A stretch of 64,000 nucleotides of DNA, taken from positions 2,728,001 through 2,792,000 of the forward strand of contig WARS01000051.1 of NCBI GenBank assembly GCA_008933995.1, given 5' to 3'. Shown here piece by piece: positions 14,101 through 31,018 of this stretch. Origin of the DNA: Datnioides undecimradiatus (Eukaryota; Chordata; Actinopteri; Lobotiformes; Datnioididae). A model generated the notes under the pieces. The model did not search any database, had not been told where the DNA came from, and was given only the letters and a program-made list of their open reading frames with translations. Each line of letters starts with the position of its first letter. Positions within the stretch are counted from its first letter, which is position 1. The translations under genes were made by a program, and so were the position numbers.

Positions 14101-17100
14101 TGGAAGTTGTGATCCAGTCAAGGGGCGCTGCTACAGCCTTTGAACGGGTGACTTCCTGTCTCACAGATTGCTTCTGATTCTCCTGGATTTTTATCTATTG
14201 GAATTCTGGGATAGAAACTGCAGCCCATGCAGAGAACAACGGCCCTGTCTGCAATTTAAACATGTTACCATTTCTTATTTTGGTCGACGTGACGGTGCTG
14301 CGCACACATCAGTGAGGCTCATCACACAGTTCACACGAGCATCAGCTCGGGACAGGAGGGCACAGAGCACACGACTCAACCTATTTACAGTGCATCAGCG
14401 ATATCGGTGAAGTGCATGCAAAGTCAATCAGATACTAACAAGAAACCACAAACACTAACTCCATCTGGCAGTTCAGTAGTAAGTGTCTACTAGACTACAG
14501 GGCGGCCTCTCTCCTGTTAGAGTTCATCTTTCACACAAGTTCATTTTCCCAAGAAGCATAAAAAGACAATAACCTGCTTGTCATTGTGCAACCTTGTGTC
14601 ATGAAAGACAAATGAACCTAGTGTGAATGAACCATGAACGTGCATGTATGAATCCACTACTAATAAAGATCCAGCACTTAACCAGGAACACTTCGCTCAT
14701 GAACTGCATATACTTTCCCGTGGCATGCACCTTCTCATGTGCAGATGGGATTTGTCAGCTTGAAACAAGTCACTTGTTGGGTTAAACGTGGCTCCCCTGG
14801 GCGAGCAAATCTCATGAAAACAGACTTGGATGAGAAAACACGAATGTTCTTGAATGAAGTCTGGTGTTGTTTCATCCATCACAATTAGATTTTCCAGCAG
14901 AGATTTCGAAGACACCGGGACCTGGTTGGATCTCTGCCTCCCCGCCTGCGCCGTCAGTATAACAAAACCTGGGCAGGCATCCAACTGCTCATATGCTATC
15001 TTGATGATGAAGAACTCATAATTAGTTTAGCCTGCTGTCTTGCCATGACTTTGGCCTTGTATTGATTCCTCCAGCAGGGGCGAACAGTCTTGGCACAGAT
15101 AGCTGTTTCCTATTGGCAGACCCAGACAAACCTCAGGTGAGTCAAAATCAGACTGATAGCAGTATCGCTTACTGCAGACTTCATCTTTGACTGTGTGATG
15201 GTTTAAAATAGCATTTTGTCAGGGTGGATGGGTGATCTGGGGTCCACGAGGATCCAGCGCAGATCTGCTGGTGATCTGATCAAACAAGATCTAGATATAA
15301 CTAGAAACCAGTATTTGTAGAGCGGACACTCTAAAGTGAATCGACCGATGTCAACTAAAATCTACGATCGGGTTTAATTTCCTTATTCTTAACCCATTTC
15401 ATGGCATCAAAGCAAAAGTGTTTCATTTGCGATCAAATGGGGAGGTATAATTGGATTTTACAGTTGGACAGTATCTGAGGTAATGCCTGGGTAGAAAGTA
15501 AAACATGACATTTATGCATTCAAACAGCAGCTAAATGTAGATTGTAATACTGAAGTGAAAACATAACTGAAAATCAAAGTAGTTTAGTAGCACAGTGAGG
15601 CCGAATACGCGACCCCCAGTCTTTTCCCAATGGTACAGCCGAGGTGAGGGGGGATGTTGTTCTGAAGCGGCTATACTATGTTTTCTACTTCCTCAGTTCT
15701 TCCTGGTAACATCAGTCATCCCAACTGAGTGACTGCTCTGACGTCAGACTCGCTCTTGGCATCCACAACAAATGAGGCAGCCACCAATGGGATCAGCGGG
15801 TCGTCTGAGCGCAACCTGTGGCTCGGCTGCGCTCACTTCCTGTTTGCTTTCCTGTTCTACCGCACAGCTTCCTGTGACTACAGTGATAGTAACGTCTCTG
15901 AGATGGTTTTTACAGAGGCGAGCCTGAAATAACAGCCATTTAAGTTTACATAATGAGAGCAGGGATGGGGGTGGGGTGGCGGAAGCTTCACTGCACTTTG
16001 ATCAGGCAACCAAACTGGCCTTTGTGCCAGAAACAATATACAGTCTGTGGCCAAACTGTAGTTTCTTCATAATGAGACCACGTCTTCGACACAAACACGA
16101 ACACACGAGCAGTGGCTGAATGCTGGCTGCTGATTAACACACTCTTTCTAAACTCAACACTCTCTGCCGCGGCTACTAGCTTAAATGGCTAATGTTGGCT
16201 AACTGACATTGCCTCATCAACTCCATCAGTTTGGATAACTCAAACACAGTTCTGGTCAACTGTTTAACCACCACTGTGAATCAGTTCACAAGGTGCAGAG
16301 CACTAAACCACAGTGACATGTGTTCTTCGTGCTGAATGACATCGCCAGTGGCGAAGCTGAACTAACCAGGGGTTAAGCTAACTGCAAACGGAACAGATGC
16401 CGCTTTGAGCACACACTTGCAGTCAGGCATTTGTTTGGACGTGAGCCTCTGGAGCTCTGCTGATGATGCTTTTAGGGTTGTTCTCAGTCACTTTTGTTGC
16501 AATGTTGTATATGCATTATGGTTTACTGCAACACAAAAATAAAAAGAAAACAATGTCAACAATTAACATGTTTAAGGTGCATCAAATGTTTATTGGCCCT
16601 CAGGAGCAGCCCTGCATGCATACGTAGGGCGTAGATACGTAATGCTGCATACATGGATATAGAATGACTAGCTCTAGTATTACAATACAACAATGGGATG
16701 AGAACATATTCAAATGTTGAATTAGAGTTTAAGGAAGAAATATAATCACAGTGTGCTACCACGATACACAGATAAGATGCAAGTTATACAAGGACATGGT
16801 GCAATGACTGTACAGTCAGCGCGTGTCTGTGAGCGAGTTTGAGACAAATTCATTTTAATGATTCTGATTAGATGTAGAGTGGATGTGAGACATAGAGATA
16901 CAGACTGTATATAATAAAAAAAATCTATATTATTTTCCTATATAAATAATAATTTTGTACCGAGGTGGAGCTAGAGACACATTATATATAATACAGTAGG
17001 GTTATTTAGACATATATAGTGTGCTTCAGCTTCTCTAGCACCAGTACCTCTTTCTAGAAAACCTCACATCCTTGGCCCATATTCTGCAACACCGCTGCGT

Positions 17101-20100
17101 GTGTGTGAAATATGTAAAGTATGTCTCAGCAGAAGTATGAATACACGGCGGACAGTCTAACAAGCTGCTTTGACAGTGCTTTCTAATCTGGACTAGCTAA
17201 TTAACCTCTCTCCTGCTCCTGTCAGTTCCCGCACAAATGAGTGGAGGCACAGTGAGTGACACAAGCTCTGTAGGTTCAGCCTCCATGTGCCACGGCTAAA
17301 CTCTAAATGAGGAAACTTTACGTGTAACCCCTCATTTAGAGTGCCACCAACAGAGCGGAGGGCCGGACGAGAGGCTGCAGGCCGTCCTCAGTCTTTCTTC
17401 TGCACACCATCAACTGCTCCACTCGTGTTTCAGTGTCATTTCGTGTTTCGGTAAAACAGGAAGCGATAATTCACAAAGAGGGCAGGTGTGATGCCGATGG
17501 TTGGCACTGTGCACAAAAGAAAAGAAACTAACAAGAAGCATCGTTTTTCTATCGTAACTTTCCAAGTGAACTCTGAGGGCGTAATGAGACGTGCTGGTGA
17601 GTTGGTTGCACTGTGGGAACTGTAGGATCCAGCAGTTTGGAGGCTTGACTGTTTAAAGTCAGGACGTCTCTGCTTCTGCGTCTGCTGTTTCCGGCACTTT
17701 GCCGAGAGTTTACATTCATAAGCAAATTATTAAAAACTGAAGAGTCTGTGTTTATCGCAGCTACACTATGGAAATATTGTGCCTTGGTGTTTGGAAACAG
17801 AACAGCAGGTGGAGATGGAGAACAGTGGCGTTTAAAAGGTTTATAACAACACTACTGTAGTTTCTAACTGACAGGAATAAGCCAATACAATATACATTAC
17901 GTATGGTAAAACACTAATTTAGGAAAACTCTGTTCAAATTTCAATCAGTTCAGCTTAAAATCAGTTTCTAAACCTCTGTGAGATTTATTTTATTATTATT
18001 ATTTTATCTGTTTCTTGAGATGTAAGTTCAACATGAGTTGCCCCAACATCACCAGCGAGCACGTGAGGACACAAACCCGCTCCGTCAGGCCGAGACTGGT
18101 CACAGCCACAGGAGGACATGGGTCAAGATGAATAAGAGGGCCACACACACACGCGCGAGCTCTGCGCTGAGCGTCCTCTGAATAACAGCAGTGTAATGAG
18201 AGTCCACTGAGAGCCCACGCAGTCACATGTCCAGAGGTCTCACCCCCCCCCCCCCCCCGACTCCTGCAGTTGCAGCTCCACCAAACCCACCAACGGCAGC
18301 AGTGGGAGTGATAATGTGCTATTGTCCGTCACTGTATGTAGTGCTGCTCCCATTCATGCACGGCACACACACACAGGCTGTAATACATCCAAATGCTACA
18401 GTGATGCTTAGATGCTAAGGAGTGAATCTTGCACTTAAATCGTAATGAATGCAGACACTGCTCCGTGTCTGCTGCCAGTGATAAAACCTGCCTCCTACAT
18501 TACCCACAATGCAACTCCACCACTGACACCTCAGTCATGGATTATGTTTAGTAGCCAGGAGCCTCCAGGCTGCAGCAGAGATGAGGAGCAGCTACAGATA
18601 TAGGTTGTTTACTCATGTGATCTTCAGCCCCAACTGATGCCAACTCAAGTGACTTCACCTGAGGACATCTGTCAGACTTCACACAGCCTGGCCTCTGGAG
18701 ACACTTCATGCAACCAGTGCAGCTGCACTTCCACCGCAGGTTCACAATTAGAGGATCTTACTCCTGTTTCAATATAAATGTCAGTGGTGTGCAGTTAAAC
18801 TGTAATTAAGTGAGAGGAGGAGAGGTCAGAGAGCACGAGGACGCTGCCATCATTTTCAGGGTGTGTCAGAGGAAATGTAAATAGATGTTCCCGCATGGAA
18901 TAAACAATCAGCTCTACAATAATACCTGAAAACAGAAACATTATCGGGGATTGCGATTCAAGAGATTTGCAATTGAAGACAGGAATCAAAAAGTCTGAAA
19001 TGAAACTTTGAAAAAAGTGAAAAGACAGCAGAGCAGAGGAAGTTTGATGACCTGACCCAACAGCTTTACAGTGACAAAGGCAGGACCGGGACACTGGGGC
19101 TCACTGGTTTAATGACAAAACTGACTGGAAGTCTGTGATTCACGAGCTGTGACTTTCACCCTGCTAGTCAACCCTCCAGTAGAGCTCCTCGCACCAACAC
19201 ATGGCCTTGGTTTTCTGCATGTAGCAGCTACAGGGGCTGCTGTTGCACTGATTCAAGGTTCAGCCCAGAACATAACATGCACAGTTTGACACACCTGTCA
19301 CGTCCTAACCACTAAAAACGAACTGAAAACACACCATTTCCTATGAGTGCTCATGGGAAAACACAAGTTAGACTTGTAAAGAATCCGGCTCTGCAGCCAA
19401 CAGGTGAAGGGGCACAGCGAGCTGATGACGAGTCCCTCATGTTTCTGGTGTTGGGGTGGGGGGTGGGGTTAAAAAAAAGACACAATACAAATTCTTGCTC
19501 TGTTTCTGCAGGATGCACAAGGCACCGGGGTGGGTTAGCTGCACAGGATGTTTGCATCCTGACGCACAAATCATCGTGTGAAACGAAACAAGCCAGTGTT
19601 CTACAGAGCCCATAGGCCGACGGCGTGCAGCATATGCAACGTGTGGACTATAGTCTGTAAACAAGAGCAGAAAGACGTCATTTCAGGTTTCTCAGAGGCC
19701 ACGCTGATGCCTGCAATTTGTTGATTATGTCTGAGCAACATATATTATATTTAACAACTACAACTACATTAATATGACAATGAAAAACAGCAAATCCTCA
19801 CATCTGTGAAGCAGTTTTGCTTGAGACACAACTGAGAGATTAACAGAGAGGGATGAGCCAAAAGCTGCAATAGTCAGATACTTTTACTAATTCTTACTTC
19901 TATAACTTGTTGACTGTACAGAGTGTATGACACATTCTAATGTCAATCAAGTAAAAGAACAGTATGATAGGAGACGCCACCCATATCGCCTTATGGCAGC
20001 AACGTGAACCTGTGGCACAGCTGGTGCAACAGGCTGGCACTGTGTAATACCTGCACGCTACAGGGGGCACTGGGCTGGGGCTCTTAAAGGTGTCAAAGGG

Positions 20101-20509
20101 TTAAATGGCTTTAATGCACTGACAAGCACACAAACACGCACGCGCGAGCACGCACGCATATTTATACTAGTTCCTTGAGAGCTTCACATGGACGTTACAC
20201 TTGATCATTTCGAACCGTTGACCTATCTGTGATCTGCAGAACGTTACCTGACTTATAATAGGACTTCTCTAAATACACAGTTTCACCTTGATGACAGGAA
20301 GTGACATACCCAGCAGTGTGTGCGCGCGCGTGTGTGTTCATCAACTAAAACGTGCTAATGAAGCTGTTTTTCGGGCTGTGCTGCGGTGAACATGCGAGGA
20401 AACGCTCCCCACTCACCTTGAACACATCTCCATAGGTGCCGCACCCAATCCGGTGGATCAACTCGTAGTCATCCAAAGGGTCCAGGAACGAGACCCCTAT
20501 CCTGTCCAT
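2090..20509 (-). CDS. map4k2: map4k2, MAP kinase kinase kinase kinase 2 (GCK), 5' part
   Basis: Serine/threonine kinase of the germinal-centre-kinase group, expected to act in the cytoplasm upstream of MAP3K-JNK signalling. Sixteen coding exons read in frame across every junction, on the minus strand: 20417-20509, 13571-13628, 12875-12965, 12508-12572, 11217-11272, 9752-9799, 9586-9628, 9371-9443, 8640-8771, 8363-8425, 8169-8250, 7607-7723, 7308-7386, 4255-4313, 4105-4157 and 2090-2128 (1151 nt, 383 codons plus 2 nt). The kinase domain (about residues 15-275) keeps the glycine loop GCGTYGDVF, the AAIK lysine, HRDIKGAN, ADFG and [28 protein letters not shown] and the linker [18 protein letters not shown] resemble human MAP4K2 more than MAP4K1, 3 or 5, and men1 is its neighbour as in human. 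The rest of the linker and the CNH domain are off the left edge. Confidence 0.9.
4105..4157 (-). CDS. map4k2: map4k2 coding exon 15
   Basis: Encodes an acidic linker segment [17 protein letters not shown], aligning with EEEWTLLGKEELSGS of human MAP4K2. Phase 0 in, 2 out; donor gtaagg. Confidence 0.8.
4255..4313 (-). CDS. map4k2: map4k2 coding exon 14
   Basis: Encodes [19 protein letters not shown], the conserved QVKFxPPxRKxTEP linker block of MAP4Ks. Phase 1 in, 0 out; donor gtgagg. Confidence 0.9.
4314..7307. other. map4k2: map4k2 intron 13
   Basis: No exon found. It holds a perfect short palindrome at 5603-5623 and an open 40-codon plus-strand stretch near 4930-5059 that I do not recognise. 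The TG/CA microsatellite at 7256-7282 is at its 5' end in transcript sense. Confidence 0.6.
7256..7282. repeat. (TG)n microsatellite
   Basis: Thirteen TG units on the plus strand, hence CA in map4k2 pre-mRNA, about 25 bases downstream of the exon 13 donor. Confidence 0.95.
7308..7386 (-). CDS. map4k2: map4k2 coding exon 13
   Basis: Encodes [20 protein letters not shown], matching the human linker around DTIHSRGQHGPAERTPSE. Phase 0 in, 1 out. A CA repeat (transcript sense) begins about 25 bases after the donor. Confidence 0.85.
7607..7723 (-). CDS. map4k2: map4k2 coding exon 12
   Basis: Encodes [19 protein letters not shown] and, after the kinase domain, an acidic stretch ending DDSELE, like the human MAP4K2 junction. 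Phase 0 to 0; donor gtcagt. Confidence 0.9.
8169..8250 (-). CDS. map4k2: map4k2 coding exon 11
   Basis: Encodes [20 protein letters not shown] followed by SAETLLQ. Two cag acceptors lie 8 bases apart; only the upstream one (exon start 8250) keeps the frame. Confidence 0.9.
8363..8425 (-). CDS. map4k2: map4k2 coding exon 10
   Basis: Encodes [28 protein letters not shown] is the MAP4K2-like form of this segment. Phase 2 in, 2 out. Confidence 0.9.
8640..8771 (-). CDS. map4k2: map4k2 coding exon 9
   Basis: Encodes [15 protein letters not shown] through [12 protein letters not shown]: the APE motif and helix F of the C-lobe. Phase 2 in, 2 out; donor gtgagt. Confidence 0.93.
9371..9443 (-). CDS. 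map4k2: map4k2 coding exon 8
   Basis: Encodes [18 protein letters not shown] and FIGTPYW: the magnesium-binding DFG and the activation segment with the phospho-acceptor region. Phase 1 in, 2 out. Confidence 0.92.
9586..9628 (-). CDS. map4k2: map4k2 coding exon 7 (43 nt)
   Basis: Encodes [14 protein letters not shown], including the catalytic-loop asparagine. The acceptor sits 12 bases after a (TG)10 tract on the transcribed sense. Phase 0 in, 1 out. Confidence 0.92.
9640..9661. repeat. (CA)n microsatellite at splice acceptor
   Basis: CA units on the plus strand, so TG in map4k2 pre-mRNA, directly upstream of the exon 7 acceptor (cgtctctgcag). Confidence 0.95.
9752..9799 (-). CDS. map4k2: map4k2 coding exon 6
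   Basis: Sixteen codons, [16 protein letters not shown], ending in the catalytic HRD aspartate and lysine. Phase 0 to 0; donor gtaaag. Confidence 0.92.
11217..11272 (-). CDS. map4k2: map4k2 coding exon 5
   Basis: Encodes [18 protein letters not shown], a segment highly conserved in all MAP4Ks. Phase 1 in, 0 out; donor gtaagg. Confidence 0.9.
12508..12572 (-). CDS. map4k2: map4k2 coding exon 4
   Basis: Encodes the hinge region [20 protein letters not shown]. Phase 2 in, 1 out; donor gtaaaa. Confidence 0.9.
12875..12965 (-). CDS. map4k2: map4k2 coding exon 3
   Basis: Encodes helix alphaC (QQEITMMKE) and [13 protein letters not shown]. Phase 1 in, 2 out. The donor gtgctg is weak, so this junction rests on phase and protein match. 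Confidence 0.85.
13571..13628 (-). CDS. map4k2: map4k2 coding exon 2
   Basis: Encodes [19 protein letters not shown], containing the ATP-anchoring lysine (AAIK). Phase 0 in, phase 1 out; donor gtacgt. Confidence 0.9.
13629..20416. other. map4k2: map4k2 intron 1 (6.8 kb)
   Basis: Large first intron with no coding segment I can support. It carries a C16 run at 18243-18258 and short CA/CG-rich patches near 13884, 20130 and 20320. A first intron of this size is a usual place for enhancers, but none is identifiable by eye. Confidence 0.6.
18243..18258. repeat. Poly-C run (C16)
   Basis: Sixteen consecutive C on the plus strand within map4k2 intron 1. Confidence 0.95.
20417..20509 (-). CDS. map4k2: map4k2 coding exon 1
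   Basis: 31 codons from ATG at 20509, ending in the glycine-rich loop ([11 protein letters not shown]) and a consensus gtgagt donor, phase 0. The upstream 130 bases (to about 20640) are probably 5' UTR; I saw no TATA box. Confidence 0.9.
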
Positions 20510-20640
20510 GTCTGGAGACACCTCTGGATGCTGTGTCCGAGCCTGGCGGGCTTTCTACTCACACATCCCAGCTGCTGTTGTCGGAGGAGAAAGCAGCAGC
20601 TGCGGCGGATCGACGCTCTGTCTGACTGACTGAGTGTTAA

Positions 20641-21740
20641 TGGGAACTAATTGGAGCTGACTAATTGCTGGTGCATCGATCCGGCGGCGCTGACACGAAG
20701 AGCTGCTCAAGAGCTGCTCAATGACAGGACTGATCCACTACGAGCGTCTGTGCGCAAATGGTCCCGAGTGGAGCTGGAGTCAAATCACGCATGAGCAGAG
20801 CCGCTGCACACTGTAAAAAGTTTGCGTGTTCAGCTGTGGCGTTTTGGTCTGCGTCCAACTTTTTTTCGGCCCAAGAGCTCAAAGCAACGTCAAAAGTGTG
20901 AGATAAGACACCTGCTTTAGCGGAAGTTTTGAGTTTGCCTATAAGTCACAATCTCACTTTAGTGAATGTAATTAATATAGTTCCCCATAATATTACCGTA
21001 ATACCACATACAAACTCACCATTGTGATTTATTCATTAGAAATAGAAGTTACAAGGCCATCAATGTTCCATCGCTTTGACTCTTTAACTCAAAGCTATGA
21101 CTCAGGGTCATGATTCCATCAAAGCATATTCAGAGCTGATTTTTGCATTACTGATGTAAACACTGACCATCGTGTTATTCAGTTATTGAAGCTAATTAGA
21201 TTTTTTTTTAAATTAGAACTTGCTTCATATTGTTTCTCTCCATGGTGTGATGGCTTTACAATGCACGATCTACAGTTTGTCTAATATATGTATATATCTA
21301 TCACATTTACACCCCCTGTTCTTTCATGTTGTATTTAGTTAATGTGCTGCGTGCATATTGATTTGACAGATTGAAACCACTAACTCTGGTGCATGCAGTG
21401 CCACTCACGTACGCCTGATTCACAGGATCCTGCTCTCACCGTCTACGCTCTGCCTCTAACTGAAGGCCGCCTCATAAATGTCACTGTTAAACCACAGTAA
21501 CATGACATACATGTCAAAGTTTCACTTTGAGTTTTGTCTCAGCACACCCCACATCTCCCAAAACATTTCCAGCTTGTGTTGTGTGCATCTCTGTGAGATC
21601 TTCTACAGAGGCCTCCTGCTCTGGAGAAGTGCTCCACTGCCCTCCTGCTGCAGCACAAGCTCAAACCCCTGTTCAGATGGACATTATTTACAGTGTACAG
21701 CCTCTTATAGCTCAGGCTGCATATGAAGCATACATACCAG
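20641..21740. other. Intergenic spacer, men1 3' end to map4k2 5' end
   Basis: About 1.1 kb separates the men1 poly(A) signal from the map4k2 first exon; both genes run leftward. The part next to 20640 should hold the map4k2 promoter. I see no clear TATA box and no repeat or ORF of note. Confidence 0.5.
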
Positions 21741-21757
21741 ATCATTTTCATCAGCTC

Positions 21758-21763
21758 TTTATT
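21758..21763 (-). terminator. men1: men1 poly(A) signal
   Basis: AATAAA on the minus strand, about 750 bases after the men1 stop codon, giving a 3' UTR of roughly 0.78 kb (about 21740-22515). Confidence 0.65.
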
Positions 21764-22515
21764 ACTTGCAGATACAAAAACAAGAACAAAAACCACAAGT
21801 CATCAAGCAAATAGGATGTCGCAGGGCCACCTAATGTGGCTCTGTTTCAACAGTGCATGGTCTTCCTGGTCTTCTCTAATCATTAGAAATAGGCCTAGCT
21901 CAGCTATTCTCGAAACTAAAGGCCACCTACTTTAGAAAAGAACAAAGGCAAAGTAAGGCAACATAGAGCTAGCAAGAAAGAAGCTGTTGATAGAGCAGAA
22001 GTGGACAATGTTACACAGTAACTATCCTAAATAAATCACTTCCAAGGCTTCAGTCATGAACAGGTTCCTAATGGTACAGGCTGATATTTACACATCTGTA
22101 AGTTGTGTTGTGGTCATCCACGTTGCTTTGGCTTCAAACATCCACATGTAAGTTAATGACAAGTTAATAGTCGGTGTGCAATTGGCTGCCAATTAATACA
22201 CAAACTAATGAGTGAGTGCTTACAATCCATTCAACCAGCCAGTTCCCCAGAACAGCTTCTCACTGGCTCAACTTAAATTAAAACGCGATGATGAATGTTC
22301 ACTCCTTCAGTTCAAACTTGATATGTGATGCTTAACTCAAGAGTGCAAGTCAAATGTATTGCTAGGAACTAAGAGGATATTGGCTGAACTGGACCTCTGG
22401 ATGAAACACTGGTAGAAAGTTTCACAAAAGAAGCGAGGTGAGGTGGGTGTCCGTGTTGCCGTTCACAGTATGTCCTACAGAGTCTCGACAATTCCTCCTA
22501 CAACAATCAACATGT

Positions 22516-28244
<5,729 letters not shown>

Positions 28245-28289
28245 GATGTCCACTGTCAGTCAACTCAGATGCTCTCCTCACCTGCAGTA

Positions 28290-29774
28290 CTGAAAGGTAC
28301 AGAGCAGTTAGTTCAACTCCACACCACAGTGGTGCTGTGGAAACTAGGATTCTACAGTTTTAGGACTGTCCCTTGTGCCTTCTGTGACTCTGAACCCACT
28401 GGTTCTTACTAAAGATGCAAATCTAACAGAATTAGTCATTTGCATAACTGGACACTGCAGTCTACACACATTACTGAAACGAAGGATGTAACAATGCATT
28501 TGTTTGGGGCTATTGTCAGCAGCAGAGTGATGCACATTTGGTACTTTAGTGATAATGTGGGGCAGCCACCATATTCAGCACTGACCTGGGATCCATTCAA
28601 AAGACACATAAAACCAAGTGTAAACAGGGCAAATGTGGGTCACTGATATGTTTTTAATCATGTCAAGAAACAAATGGACCTCTGCGGAATAGCATCAGTT
28701 CACTGCTGTTTAGGTGCTCACTCTTCAATAAAACACAGACCTTTCCTTTATGTCAATATGTTGCAAAAACACAAGAAGAAAATTCTTTACCAGAGAATGA
28801 TTTTAAAAAGCACCTTTAAAAACTCATTATGTCATTTTACTTTTTTGTAATTTGCAACTGTGTTGTATCGATTTCTTATGCTTTCTTCAGTGTACTCTTT
28901 AAATAATGATGAGCAGCTTTTAAACATTAAACAGATTGCTTATATAAGTTACACCAGTGTGTCAGTTCCTGATAGACCGAGCAGCATTTCTCATATATTT
29001 CCTGCCTGGTATACTGCCCCATGTGTTTGTAAATATCAGCAGTGATACTCATGCAGTTATAACTCTGACCAATAATCGTTTTGGATGTTATTATAACTCC
29101 CGCACGCAAGAGAAATATAAGGTAAAGCTCGACACTGACCCTCAGCTGAGCGGCTTGACTCGTTGCATAATGCCGGTTACATCAATGCCGCTATCATGGA
29201 CTATATGGCGCTTTGGTGGGCGGGGCACTCCCATTGCTATATACGTACATTCAATACAAAGCTTCAGATGGCACCTGAGCGTGGTTCGTGATTCTCACCG
29301 ATACGTCCAAACACGTCCACAACATCACACATGCTTATAGTCTTTCAGTACAGACGTTCCCCCCGTAGTTTAATTATTCTGTTAGCCTAGACAGCTGACG
29401 TAAGCTAACTAACGTTAGCTAACTTTACTAAGTTAAGTTAACGTTAGCTGCCATTTTTGCTTGCTACAGGAGTTAATGTGCTGAATGAATACTCAGTAGT
29501 TTAAATAGCTAAATGGAATAAAGTGCAAGAACATTTAAAAAACCACAGAGGAACACATACAGCGGCAAACAGCCTCGGAGCAGCCGGCTGAATAAAGGCT
29601 GTTGAGAGAAGCAGCTAACAAGCTAACGAGCTGCTAGTTAGCTAAACTCACCACTTTTGAATTACGTTTATCCCCGGGGCACTCGCAAGAATGGCCCCAC
29701 AACATGCCGCTAAGCTGACTCCCTCTAAACTCCTATCGACGTTAAATCTAACACATTTGTAACAAATTACATAC
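28290..29774. other. men1: men1 intron 1
   Basis: Separates the probable non-coding exon 1 from the first coding exon. The upstream part (29380-29660) is rich in GCTAAC/GTTAGC-type palindromic words. No coding signal seen. Confidence 0.5.
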
Positions 29775-29900
29775 CCGTTGTCTCACAGCCTCAGCCACAT
29801 GTTTTTGTTTGTGTCCCGTTCTTTTGCCGCGCAGTTCAGTCTGACCGAAAGTCACTTGCAGTGTGTTACCAAGCTCTACGTTTGCGTAATACAGTAGATC
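29775..29900 (-). other. men1: men1 non-coding exon 1 (right limit approximate)
   Basis: A consensus donor (ACGG then gtatgt) lies at 29774/29775 on the minus strand, followed by the acceptor at 28290. MEN1 genes have a non-coding first exon, so this position fits. The transcription start cannot be read from sequence; 29900 is a guess. Confidence 0.5.
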
Positions 29901-30002
29901 TCACAACGACACGTAGGTCGCAGTAAAGCGCAGCTGAGCGTCGAAACACCCATCCCTACGGTTATAGATCTTACGCACTGCTCAAACCATTTCCCTTCAT
30001 GT

Positions 30003-30020
30003 ATGCTGGGAAATGTAGTT
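30003..30020 (-). promoter_or_regulatory. ZNF143/THAP11-type site
   Basis: The minus strand reads AACTACATTTCCCAGCAT, matching the left and central parts of the ZNF143 (SBS) consensus ACTACAWYTCCCAGMATGC. Such sites are typical of TATA-less and divergent promoters. It lies roughly 100 to 230 bases upstream of men1 exon 1. Confidence 0.65.
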
Positions 30021-30044
30021 CAAAGTATGTTACTCGCATACACC

Positions 30045-30060
30045 CCAGTAGAGGGCAGCA
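30045..30060 (+). promoter_or_regulatory. CTCF core motif
   Basis: CCAGTAGAGGGCAGCA fits every position of the CTCF core CCASYAGRKGGCRSYV. It is 25 bases from the ZNF143-type site. Confidence 0.6.
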
Positions 30061-30927
30061 TGATGCAATTATGTGACATATGGATACAAAATGGAACAAA
30101 GGTAAGCATTACATAATGGAAAACCGCTACAGTGAAGTGCACACGCTTTACTTTTATATAATATTGCACATTAAATGTGAAATCACTGCATATTTTATCC
30201 GGTATTCAGAACATTTTGATCAACGTGGCTATATATAGCCTTGATATAAACAACTCATTAGTTGATACATTCAAACAAAAATACTAAAATATTTATTATA
30301 AATACAAGTAAAATTTACTCAAAATTCATATTCAAATTGAAATGCAGCCGCCCAGTGACATAACAGCTAATGGCCGAAATACAGGAACCCACTTTTGTTC
30401 AGAGCAGGTATAACATGGTGTCTGTGTTCAGGAATATTCCTTTGCTGCCTTCACATGCTGTCGAATATCTGTAAAGCTCTTTTGGACACTAGAGAATACA
30501 GAAATTCAATTTGGCACATGCGAACTTTACTGATAGAGATGTGGCTGTAATATTTAAGACAAGGTATGGAGCAGAAACCAACGTGTGGTTGCAATTATAA
30601 TAATTTGATAGTTTTATGTTATTATACTTAAATGCAGAGACAAGTTGTGCTTGTGAGGTTGGAGTTGAGTTATACGAGCCTACTCTGAGACTATGAACGT
30701 CTCTCACCCCGACATGTTTTTTTCCCCTCCTCCATAGTCCGCCTTGTTTCCCTCCATCTCTTCTTATCTCTCAGTGCTCGGGCGTTGCGTTAAGTTGCGG
30801 ATCCGAGTCCCGCTCTTGGGGAAATTAGAGGAAAGTCAGACGACATATACGCCTTCAAAGGACAGTATTAGACCAATTGAGACGACAGACATTTTACCAC
30901 CTTTGTGTAGTTGTTTGTTACAGTAAA

Positions 30928-31018
30928 ATGGATCCAATGACTCAGTCCGCCCAGATATCATCGTCGCAAGGGTTTGCCGATGGACAGAATTCTGCTGCCA
31001 AAGAATCAAAGCTGTCTG
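30928..31018 (+). CDS. rtn3: rtn3 exon 1, N-terminus
   Basis: 30 codons from ATG ([16 protein letters not shown]...), a Ser/Gln-rich N-terminus shared by all forms. Context aaaATGg is good. Donor gtaaga, phase 1. Confidence 0.9.

Larger units (their letters stand above)
29900..30720. promoter_or_regulatory. Divergent men1/rtn3 promoter region
   Basis: The 0.8 kb between the probable men1 first exon (leftward) and the rtn3 first exon (rightward) must hold both promoters. It contains a ZNF143-type element (30003-30020) and a CTCF-type element (30045-30060) near the men1 side. I see no TATA box at either end. Confidence 0.6.

Noticed and set aside
13856-14164. 102-codon minus-strand frame in map4k2 intron 1
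   Set aside because: Composition is intron-like (includes a CA/CG repeat tract translated as THTHARAH) and no family is recognised.
18495-18515. ZNF143-like CCTACATTACCCACAATGC
   Set aside because: Several mismatches to the consensus and it is deep inside an intron.
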